Shown here: one piece after another, positions 1 to 5,579 of the stretch
Position numbering within the stretch: position 1 is the first letter of the stretch
How the letters are laid out: the number at the start of each line of letters is the position of its first letter
Source of the DNA: Elusimicrobiaceae bacterium
Lineage (GTDB): Bacteria > Elusimicrobiota > Elusimicrobia > Elusimicrobiales > Elusimicrobiaceae
Length of the DNA stretch: 7,517 bases
Direction: 5' to 3'
NCBI GenBank assembly: GCA_017647245.1
Contig: JAGCKY010000066.1
Location: 1-7,517, forward strand
The notes under the pieces: generated by a model
Database searches by the model: none
The model's input: the letters and a program-made list of their open reading frames with translations, nothing else
What the model was told of the DNA's origin: nothing
Translations under genes and position numbers: made by a program

Positions 1-1857
1 ACAACTGCATGTATCGCTGATACTACACGTACTCCATGCACCCGGTGTATTCCAGTTACCCGTAGACGTATTACACGTTACCGTGCGGGTTTGTGTACCG
101 CCGTTATTACATCCGCAAGGTTGACTCGTAGACGGTTTGCTATTTTCAGGGCATTCTTTAGCCGAGTCGGTACAACCGCTGGTATCCCACGATCCCCAAC
201 TGCAAGAAGCACTGCAGGTACGCGTTTCTGTTCCTGTCTTTCCGCTGGCTTGACAGGCCCGCGTATCTTCTGTACCGGCATTACAGGTTCCTTCTCCGCT
301 ACACGTACCCCAATAACCGCTACTGCTACAAGTTTTTGTTCCACACTTTCCACAAGACGCAGGCGTTGCCACACAGTTACCCCATGTGCCGTTTTGGCAC
401 GTTTTGATACCACACTCCGGACAAGGCGCAGTTTGTCCGTTCGTACACTCCGGAGTCGGCTCCGGTTCCGGTTCCGGATCCGGCGTAGATTCGGCTACAC
501 AGTTATCCGTATTCCAACCGCCCCAGCTGCAACTATTATTACAGGTACGCGTCTTCGTTCCCGTATATCCGCTTCCGCACGACGCAGAGTCCGTATCCCC
601 CGGTGTACAACCGCTCTCGTTGTAACAGGTAGTCCAGTCTCCATATGCTATCCATTGACCTGTACTTTCATTACATACGGTAGTTTGATATTGCCACCCA
701 CTATTACAATTCCCGCAATAGCGAAACCAAGGATCATCGTCATCATCACACGCACTTACTGTTTCACAAGTTCCAAAACTTCCCCACGTACAATTATTGC
801 TACACGTGCGGCTTTGACTACCCGTTAATCCGTTTTCTTCACACGACTGTGTAGATGTTGTCCCTTTGGCACATTCGCCTTCGCCGCTACAACTTACATT
901 ATCATACGTCCACGTGCCCGTCGTTTTATCACAAACTTGTGTTCTCGTTCCACAGTTCCCGCACGACTCCGAACCCGGATTACCCGTACAGTCTATTTCC
1001 GTAATACACGCGCTCGTATCCCAACTTCCCCAACTACAGCTCTCATCACACGTGCGGCTTTGCGTACCGGTTCCGCTTGTACATTCTCCCTCTTCCGTCG
1101 CTCCCGGTGTACAACTGTCTCCCGCACTTACACTACAAGTCCCCCATTCTCCCCACGTATTATTACTCAAATTACAACTGCGCGTTTGTGTTCCCGCATT
1201 ATTACATCCGCACATTTGTTCTTCCGGCGCCACTACACACGTACCAAATGCCGGCTCATTCCATTCCCCCGTACTCGTATCACAGGTGACACTGCGCGTT
1301 TGCGTCCCTTTATTTTCACATCCGCAAGATTCACTCTCCGTCGGCTTTAACATCGGATCACATTCACACTCCGCCGCCACGCTACACGTACTCCAATCAT
1401 CATTCCATTCACCCGTCACTGTATTACATGTGCGTGTTTGATACCCTTGATTCTTACATCCGCACGCTCTTAATTCCCCTTCCCCTTCATTGGGACAGCT
1501 ACACTCTTGCGGGATACTACACGCTCCCCAATCATTCCACACCCCGCGCGACTCATCACACGTTCTGGTCTGTGTCCCCTGATTCTTACATCCGCATACG
1601 CGCGTATCCGTTCCTTCTTCGTCCGGCGCACACGTGCAACCTCCTACACTACACGCACCCCAATCGCTCCATACGCCTGTTCCGCTATCGCAGGTACGAG
1701 TTTGTGTTCCCGTTCCGTTACATCCGCACGCGCGCTGCTGCGACGTTTGCCCTTGACAACAATCTTCACTTATACTGCACTCTCCCCAATCGTTATTCCA
1801 CTGCCCCGTACTCGTATCACACGTCCGGTATTTGCGCCCCATACCTTTACATCCGCA
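1..1857 (-). repeat. In-frame tandem array encoding the cysteine-rich units
   Basis: The array is visible in the DNA as well as the protein. The 9-mer ACATCCGCA (plus strand, encoding C-G-C on the minus strand) occurs at 1849, 1720, 1588, 1456, 1318, 1204 and again at 109. The first six are spaced 129, 132, 132, 138 and 114 bases, all multiples of three, so the unit is about 44 codons. Between 1204 and 109 the units are more divergent: one form ends in SCSWGSW instead of the TGxWxDWG loop, and a short form near 300-430 reads CGxCGxKTC...WGxC. The array continues past the window edge. Confidence 0.85.
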
Positions 1858-2307
1858 CGAAGCCCAATTCTCACCGCTACAACCTATTTGCCCTGCACAT
1901 TCATCTGTTACACTCGCATTACTACAGCTCGGATAACTCTTATTCAAACTTCCGCAATAACTCCCTTCACAACATAATTCCCCCGTCTTGTACGACAACA
2001 TCTTTAACCGGTAATCTTTACTCGCACTCTGCGCCGTCGCCCCTACACTTTGCAAACTGTAATTGTAATTGCGCCCCGTATCCCCCGTGCTCAATAGCGC
2101 CATCTTACTCGTGTCCGTTTGATAATCCTTCCCAGCTATACACCGCTGCTCTTGCTCCGTGCGCAAAGCCACTAACATCTCTTCCGCTTCCAGCGTCTTT
2201 TGCGTCTCCAATACCCGCACAAACTTCGGCACCGCCACAGACGCCAATACCCCTAATACTATTATCACCATCAACAACTCTATTAATGTAAATGCTTTCT
2301 TTATCAT
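1..2307 (-). CDS. Giant cysteine-rich modular type IV prepilin with TSP1-like repeat array (3' end outside window)
   Basis: Reading the minus strand from the ATG at 2307-2305 gives 769 codons without a stop to the window edge, so the C-terminus is missing. Residues 1-5 (MIKKA) followed by FTLIELLMV form a class III prepilin leader: cleavage is expected after Ala5, mature Phe1 and Glu5 are present, and a hydrophobic helix spans about 8-27. Residues 28-150 resemble a short pilin head. From Cys151 to the edge there are about fifteen cysteine-rich units, the commonest form being CGCxNxGTQTRTC, then about 6 residues, W-x-D-W-G-x-C-S. The order WxxWxxCS...CGC...TRTC recalls thrombospondin type 1 repeats. 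I count 85 Cys in 769 residues, all but one after residue 110. A Pro-Glu linker lies near residues 607-619. GGAG lies 10 bases before the start. Inferred role: a surface adhesin or pilus-tip subunit, disulfide-bonded outside the cytoplasm. The frame and leader are certain; the function is not. Confidence 0.93.
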   Translation of the reverse strand, partial: MIKKAFTLIELLMVIIVLGVLASVAVPKFVRVLETQKTLEAEEMLVALRTEQEQRCIAGKDYQTDTSKMALLSTGDTGRNYNYSLQSVGATAQSASKDYRLKMLSYKTGELCCEGSYCGSLNKSYPSCSNASVTDECAGQIGCSGENWASCGCKGMGRKYRTCDTSTGQWNNDWGECSISEDCCQGQTSQQRACGCNGTGTQTRTCDSGTGVWSDWGACSVGGCTCAPDEEGTDTRVCGCKNQGTQTRTCDESRGVWNDWGACSIPQECSCPNEGEGELRACGCKNQGYQTRTCNTVTGEWNDDWSTCSVAAECECDPMLKPTESESCGCENKGTQTRSVTCDTSTGEWNEPAFGTCVVAPEEQMCGCNNAGTQTRSCNLSNNTWGEWGTCSVSAGDSCTPGATEEGECTSGTGTQSRTCDESCSWGSWDTSACITEIDCTGNPGSESCGNCGTRTQVCDKTTGTWTYDNVSCSGEGECAKGTTSTQSCEENGLTGSQSRTCSNNCTWGSFGTCETVSACDDDDDPWFRYCGNCNSGWQYQTTVCNESTGQWIAYGDWTTCYNESGCTPGDTDSASCGSGYTGTKTRTCNNSCSWGGWNTDNCVAESTPDPEPEPEPTPECTNGQTAPCPECGIKTCQNGTWGNCVATPASCGKCGTKTCSSSGYWGTCSGEGTCNAGTEDTRACQASGKTGTETRTCSASCSWGSWDTSGCTDSAKECPENSKPSTSQPCGCNNGGTQTRTVTCNTSTGNWNTPGAWSTCSISDTCSC

Positions 2308-2345
2308 ATATAGTATGCTCCGTAAAAATAGACTACTACCTAATT

Positions 2346-2375
2346 AGCATATAAATAATTTTCCCAATCCGTCAA
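2346..2375 (-). promoter_or_regulatory. Probable sigma-70-type promoter for the giant prepilin gene
   Basis: On the minus strand TTGACG (2375-2370) is separated by 18 bases from TATGCT (2351-2346), matching the -35 box in 5 of 6 positions and the -10 box in 4 of 6. Transcription would start near 2339, about 30 bases before the start codon, with the GGAG ribosome site at 2321-2318. It sits in the 118-base divergent gap shared with ispE. No equally good promoter for ispE was found in the same gap. Confidence 0.5.
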
Positions 2376-2425
2376 CAAGATTTTATTCAATATGGTAAGA
2401 TGTATATATTGGTATAGGAAAAAAT

Positions 2426-3373
2426 ATGCAAATCTCTTTACAAGCCCCCGCAAAAATAAATTTATTTTTAGAAGTAACCGGCAAATTACCTAACGGTTAT
2501 CACGAGCTGGCTACTTTGTTTGCCAAAATTTCGCTGGCAGATGTTTTGCATATTCAAGCGACGCCTGCCGATAAAGAAAATATCTCTTTGCACATTACCG
2601 GACCGTTGGCAGAGCAATTAGTGGCAAACGAAAATAATTTAGTCATTCGTGCGGTGCATGCTTTTGAGCAATACTATCATTTGCCCCTGCACGTGCAAAT
2701 CACACTAGAAAAAAATGTTCCCATGGGTGCAGGACTTGGCGGTGGATCTTCCGATGCGGGCACGGTACTGCGCGGCTTGTGCAAACTATTTGATAAAAAT
2801 CCGCTGGATTTAGTATCCTGTGCCTCCAAACTGGGCGCTGATGTGCCGCTCTTTTTATATCCCGATATTTTTTTAAAAGGCGAAGGTATTGGGGAAAAAT
2901 TAACCCCTATCCCGGCGCCCGGTCCTTTGCCGTGGGCGGTACTCGTGTATCCCGATACACACGTTCCCACTAAAGACGTTTTCGGCCGCTTGCAATTACC
3001 CACGTCCGCACAAATGTTGACAACCCTTTCTAATTTAGATATACTAATAAAGTACGTTAAGCAGGGACGCCCCTTCACCCAATGGCAAACTTTGTTCTTT
3101 AATCGATTAGAAGAGGCGGTCCTACCGTATGTTTGTTCCGTACGAGATGTAAAGCAAGACTTTTTAGCCCTTGGTACTAACCCACTGATGTCCGGCTCCG
3201 GCTCTACCGTTTTTGCTTTAACTACAGACCGGAAACGCGCCGAAGATTTGGCAGGGAAAATAAATAGACAGGGACGAAAGGTATTTGTTGTACAGTTCGG
3301 AGGAACAACCGATGCAGATAACAGAAATTCGGATTCACTTGATGGGGGAAGAGCGCCTCAAAGCCTTTGCTAG
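2426..3373 (+). CDS. ispE: 4-diphosphocytidyl-2-C-methyl-D-erythritol kinase
   Basis: IspE is the cytoplasmic GHMP-family kinase that phosphorylates CDP-methylerythritol with ATP in the MEP pathway to isopentenyl diphosphate. Visible signatures are APAKINLFL at the N-terminus (Lys10), the glycine-rich ATP loop PMGAGLGGGSSDAG at 99-112, LGADVPLFL with Asp139 as the expected catalytic partner of Lys10, and the C-terminal GHMP motif MSGSGSTVFAL at about 255-265. AGGA lies 6 bases before the ATG. The protein has 315 residues, against about 283 in E. coli. The extra tail after about residue 290 looks unconserved and is mostly the stretch that overlaps the start of spoVG in another frame. It appears to be the first gene of an operon with spoVG and tRNA-His. 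A weak AT-rich region lies upstream but no clear promoter boxes. The MEP pathway fits a bacterium making isoprenoids without mevalonate. Confidence 0.96.
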   Translation: MQISLQAPAKINLFLEVTGKLPNGYHELATLFAKISLADVLHIQATPADKENISLHITGPLAEQLVANENNLVIRAVHAFEQYYHLPLHVQITLEKNVPMGAGLGGGSSDAGTVLRGLCKLFDKNPLDLVSCASKLGADVPLFLYPDIFLKGEGIGEKLTPIPAPGPLPWAVLVYPDTHVPTKDVFGRLQLPTSAQMLTTLSNLDILIKYVKQGRPFTQWQTLFFNRLEEAVLPYVCSVRDVKQDFLALGTNPLMSGSGSTVFALTTDRKRAEDLAGKINRQGRKVFVVQFGGTTDADNRNSDSLDGGRAPQSLC

Positions 3374-3626
3374 CGTTACCTTTGATGACTGTTTTGTTGT
3401 GCGCAATATGAAGATTGTTTCCGGGACGAAAGGCGTTTTCTTATGTATGCCTTCACGTAAATTGCCCGACGGCACCCATAAAGACATGGTTCATCCTATC
3501 AAACAAGAATTCCGCCAATACTTGGAAGAAAATGTATTAAAAGCTTACGCCGACGAACTTGCTAAACATCCGAATGCCCAACCAGCGCAAGCAGCCGAAG
3601 AAGACCAAGCTTCCGACGCAGAGTAA
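3312..3626 (+). CDS. spoVG: SpoVG family nucleic-acid-binding regulator
   Basis: The 104-residue product matches SpoVG along its length: MQITEIRIHL at the start, FDDCFVVRNMKIV, then the family hallmark GVFLCMPSRKLPDG and HPIKQEFRQYLEENV. SpoVG proteins are small cytoplasmic DNA/RNA-binding regulators, named from Bacillus sporulation but widespread in bacteria that do not sporulate. The acidic, Ala/Gln-rich tail (about 86-104) is typical of the variable end. I chose the ATG at 3312 because a strong GGAGGA site (3299-3304) lies 7 bases ahead. A TTG nine codons upstream would lengthen the frame but lacks family similarity. The first 62 bases lie inside ispE in another frame, which suggests translational coupling. 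Sporulation should not be inferred. Confidence 0.95.
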   Translation: MQITEIRIHLMGEERLKAFASVTFDDCFVVRNMKIVSGTKGVFLCMPSRKLPDGTHKDMVHPIKQEFRQYLEENVLKAYADELAKHPNAQPAQAAEEDQASDAE

Positions 3627-3638
3627 CAAAAGATTTAT

Positions 3639-3712
3639 TTCCGGATGGTGAAATGGTATCACTACTGGTTGTGGTCCAGTCATTCTAGGTTCGAGTCCTA
3701 GTCCGGAAACCA
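3639..3712 (+). tRNA. tRNA-His (anticodon GTG), CCA encoded
   Basis: A complete cloverleaf can be drawn. The acceptor TTCCGGA (3639-3645) pairs with TCCGGAA (3702-3708). The D stem is GTGA/TCAC, and the anticodon stem ACTGG/CCAGT encloses loop TTGTGGT with anticodon GTG at 3671-3673. The T stem CTAGG/CCTAG encloses TTCGAGT. The discriminator is A3709, followed by encoded CCA. All stems pair fully, and the variable loop is 4 bases. It starts only 13 bases after the spoVG stop and is followed directly by a terminator, so it is probably cut from the ispE-spoVG transcript. The usual bacterial tRNA-His identity pair G-1:C73 is absent: position -1 is T and 73 is A. Confidence 0.95.
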
Positions 3713-3715
3713 TCT
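3698..3715 (+). repeat. Direct repeat, copy 1: 3' end of tRNA-His
   Basis: CTAGTCCGGAAACCATCT covers the last T-stem bases, the 3' acceptor strand, discriminator, CCA and 3 bases beyond. An exact 18-base copy lies at 3897-3914. tRNA 3' ends are classic attachment sites for integrated elements, so the pair could be attL/attR-like or a local duplication. Confidence 0.85.
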
Positions 3716-3716
3716 G

Positions 3717-3744
3717 ATAGCCCCCGCAAGGGGGCTATTTTATT
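3717..3744 (+). terminator. Intrinsic terminator after tRNA-His
   Basis: ATAGCCCCC pairs perfectly with GGGGGCTAT (9 bp) around a GCAA tetraloop, followed by TTTATT. It begins 5 bases after the encoded CCA and would end the ispE-spoVG-tRNA transcript. Confidence 0.9.
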
Positions 3745-3916
3745 GCCGGACAGCACGCAAACTGCTTTGCGTGCGTTAGGACGAGAAAGGCGCAGCGATG
3801 TTTTTGTTTGAGTGTGAGCCCGCGAACACGAAAGGCAAAAACCGCGAGCCCGGCCTGCAGGCATTTTCCGTCAGGAAAATGACCGGAAGGCGTGGTCTAG
3901 TCCGGAAACCATCTAG
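3745..3916 (+). other. Structured non-coding segment between two terminators
   Basis: I see no credible gene here. The segment begins with GCCGGACAGCACGC and contains a perfect 9-bp hairpin GCACGCAAA/TTTGCGTGC with loop CTGC (3753-3774). It also contains a perfect 8-bp hairpin CATTTTCC/GGAAAATG with loop GTCA (3862-3881), and GTTTTTG and CAAAAAC able to pair across about 30 bases near 3800-3842. It ends with the copied tRNA-His 3' end and is followed by a strong terminator. It could be a small RNA, the remnant of an element integrated at the tRNA, or a dispersed intergenic repeat. The sequence alone does not decide. Confidence 0.5.
3897..3914 (+). repeat. Direct repeat, copy 2: orphan tRNA-His 3' end
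   Basis: This exact 18-base copy of 3698-3715 begins 199 bases downstream, with no tRNA body in front of it. It is followed by its own terminator, then by a second shared block GCCGGACAGCACGC (3958-3971), which matches 3745-3758 after the first terminator. The order tRNA end, terminator, 14-base block therefore occurs twice. Confidence 0.85.
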
Positions 3917-3956
3917 AGAAGCGTTTTCAATTTATTGAGAACGCTTCTTTATTTTT
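3917..3956 (+). terminator. Intrinsic terminator, long stem
   Basis: AGAAGCGTTTTCAA pairs with TTGAGAACGCTTCT over 14 bp with one T-G wobble, around the loop TTTA. It is followed by TTATTTTT. No gene lies between this and the previous terminator, so it serves either read-through from the operon or an unrecognised transcript in 3745-3916. Confidence 0.85.
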
Positions 3957-3978
3957 GGCCGGACAGCACGCTCCTTTT

Positions 3979-4073
3979 GTCATCCCGGGCATGGACCCGG
4001 GATCCAGCTGTTATAAAGGTTGTTTTTCCTCATGAACGTGGATCCCCGGTTGTCTACGGCCCCAGGGATGACG
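3979..4073. repeat. Palindromic dispersed repeat, copy 1 (right arm degraded)
   Basis: The left arm, GTCATCCCGG... to ...GGGATCCAG (3979-4007), folds into an 8-bp hairpin ATCCCGGG/CCCGGGAT. After a 30-base AT-rich spacer comes an opposed arm (about 4038-4073), GTGGATCCCC... to ...GGGATGACG, which can form ATCCCCGG/CCAGGGAT with one mismatch. Architecture and length match the copy at 6863-6959. A further CTGGG...CCCAG stretch ending in ATGAC (4103-4140) may be an extension or a third degraded arm. It has no coding capacity; a non-autonomous mobile or REP-like element is likely. Confidence 0.75.
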
Positions 4074-4142
4074 CATACAGCAGTAAAATCCTTACTTTTT
4101 TTCTGGGCCCAAAGACCCAGCTGCCTGTAGGTCCAATGACCC

Positions 4143-4171
4143 TTGTTGCGGCACGTTTATGTTCTTACAAT
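4143..4171 (+). promoter_or_regulatory. Possible promoter for the coiled-coil protein gene
   Basis: TTGTTG (4143-4148), a 17-base spacer and TACAAT (4166-4171) would start transcription near 4178, about 20 bases before the ATG. The -10 box matches in 5 of 6 positions; the -35 box is weak. It lies immediately right of the repeat material ending at 4140. Confidence 0.4.
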
Positions 4172-4198
4172 ATAAGTATCTTAATAAGCGAGGTGTCT

Positions 4199-5524
4199 AT
4201 GAAGTTACTCACAAAGACGTTCACATGGGTTGTAATTTTTTCTCTGCTGGCGCAGACGGTTATCGCTGCCCCCCCCCAGCAAAATCGCCCTTCCTTGCAG
4301 GATATCCACGCGCAGGCATTGCAGGATAAGTCTTGGCTGGAACGGCATCACGTGGCAGTGATATCGGGCATTTCTGCGACATCTGTTTTGGCTATTGCCG
4401 GTCTAATAAGAAACAATATCAAAGTGACCAAAACTGCCAATGCACTCAAACAAGAATTGACCCAAACCTACAATAAAGTGGCCTCTTTAGAAGCTTCTAA
4501 TAAGGCAACCACGGCAAAAAATCAGTTCTTACAAGAAAAAGTAACATCTCTGGATCTCTCTAAAAGGCAACTGACCGAAGAAAACGCTGCTTTAAAAGCC
4601 GAATCGGCCGAAGTGAAATCTGCCAACAGACAATTGGCTAAGGAAAATGCCTTCTTAAAAAGTGAAGATTTCAGAGCCATCGTGTTAAACGAAAAAGAGC
4701 AGGTATTACAAGAAAATCGTCATTTGAACAACAAAGTAAACGGATTACAAAAGGGGCGTGAAGTTCAATTGGCCAAATATCAAGCTGCCGAACAGCGCCG
4801 CGCGGCGGCCGAATTAAAAGCTGCCGCTGTGGAAAGCGAACTCTCCGCCAAAGTCCGCATGTTAGAAGAAGAATTATCTTTGACCAAACGATTTTTGGAC
4901 GGAGCCATACGCCTTTCTCCGGAAATGGAAAAAGCTGTTAATCGCTATAGCGAAATGTTTAATAATGCCCGTTCCGCAAAAGAACGTACCGCTCTGCGCA
5001 AATCATTAGAAGAAGAAGTTTGGTTTAAGAACTTTGCCAAAGAAGATCAACAGCTTATTTTGAAAACGGTAGACGAAACTATCGGAAATATCCAACATGG
5101 TATCAGCCGCTTTGGTAACATATACTTAGTTTCTGCCAGAGTATCCCAAGCCGCGGACCGTCATGCCGCACCGCAAGCACTTCAGTTCCTCTCCGGATTG
5201 GGACGCAAAGTGCTCACTTCCAAAAACTTGCTCGCGGCCGGTATTATGCTCGGTTTATTTGCCGCAACCGGCGTTACCACTGCCAACGCGCAAACTTCCA
5301 AGGAGGCGCAACGTATTGAAAGTAACATAGATTTACTGCTCAATGCTACGCCGGAACAATTGCAAGCGTGGGAACAAGACCCGCAAATGTATGAAGCGTG
5401 TGTTACAGCGGCCGCCGTGCAACATAGTCTGACCCAAATGTCCGGCGAAGAACTGGCGGAATTTAACAAAGTCTTTAAACAGAAGAAACATACGCAAAAT
5501 ATCCCCCAAGTCCAAGCTTATTAA
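4199..5524 (+). CDS. Exported coiled-coil protein of unknown function with two further hydrophobic segments
   Basis: I do not recognise this 441-residue protein. The start is ATG 4199, because GAGG lies 5 bases ahead and it opens with a typical signal peptide: MKLLTK, hydrophobic core 9-22, possible cleavage after AQTVIAA near residues 23-24. The frame is open upstream to 3935, but that part runs through a terminator and repeat DNA and is rejected. A second hydrophobic stretch spans about 52-70. Residues about 76-235 are rich in Glu, Lys, Ala, Leu and Gln with heptad-like spacing (LKQELTQ, LTEENAALKAE, MLEEELSL), predicting a long coiled coil. A mixed helical region follows, then a third hydrophobic segment at 344-362 ending in ANAQ, which itself resembles a signal-peptide end. 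The C-terminal 80 residues are polar. It is probably a periplasmic or envelope protein. It is a single-gene unit between its own promoter and a bidirectional terminator. Confidence 0.9.
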   Translation: MKLLTKTFTWVVIFSLLAQTVIAAPPQQNRPSLQDIHAQALQDKSWLERHHVAVISGISATSVLAIAGLIRNNIKVTKTANALKQELTQTYNKVASLEASNKATTAKNQFLQEKVTSLDLSKRQLTEENAALKAESAEVKSANRQLAKENAFLKSEDFRAIVLNEKEQVLQENRHLNNKVNGLQKGREVQLAKYQAAEQRRAAAELKAAAVESELSAKVRMLEEELSLTKRFLDGAIRLSPEMEKAVNRYSEMFNNARSAKERTALRKSLEEEVWFKNFAKEDQQLILKTVDETIGNIQHGISRFGNIYLVSARVSQAADRHAAPQALQFLSGLGRKVLTSKNLLAAGIMLGLFAATGVTTANAQTSKEAQRIESNIDLLLNATPEQLQAWEQDPQMYEACVTAAAVQHSLTQMSGEELAEFNKVFKQKKHTQNIPQVQAY

Positions 5525-5534
5525 GAAATGCCGT

Positions 5535-5568
5535 AAAAAAATGCCCCGCAACCGCGGGGCATTTTTTA
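5535..5568. terminator. Bidirectional intrinsic terminator between convergent genes
   Basis: ATGCCCCGC pairs with GCGGGGCAT (9 bp) around loop AACC, flanked by AAAAAA on the left and TTTTTT on the right that extend the stem. It therefore reads as a terminator on both strands, serving the gene ending at 5524 and the minus-strand gene ending at 5580. Confidence 0.92.
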
Positions 5569-5579
5569 TGCAAGCGGAT

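Noticed and set aside
1..1857. CRISPR array
   Set aside because: The short recurrent motif is spaced at about 132 bases, the intervening DNA is also repetitive, and everything stays in one reading frame, so it is a protein repeat.
91..2291. Long plus-strand open frames (91-828, 866-1441, 1428-2291)
   Set aside because: They are antisense to the continuous minus-strand prepilin/repeat frame. Their translations are low-complexity Thr/Arg/Ser/Pro/His strings with no family signal, and the minus frame has a leader, ribosome site and in-frame repeats.
2381..2410. Promoter for ispE (TAAGAT or TATATT as -10)
   Set aside because: No acceptable -35 box at 16-18 bases; the AT richness alone is not enough.
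2677..3078. Minus-strand open frame inside ispE
   Set aside because: It is a shadow of the well-conserved ispE frame, with no recognisable family and no ribosome site of note.
3285..3311. TTG start giving SpoVG nine extra residues
   Set aside because: It has no good ribosome site, and the extra residues are outside the family. ATG 3312 has GGAGGA at the right distance.
3935..4198. Upstream extension of the coiled-coil gene to an ATG at 3935
   Set aside because: The extension runs through a terminator and a palindromic repeat. ATG 4199 has a ribosome site and begins a proper signal peptide.
5182..5551. Minus-strand open frames within the 3' part of the coiled-coil gene
   Set aside because: They overlap a coherent plus-strand protein and the shared terminator, with no family signal.
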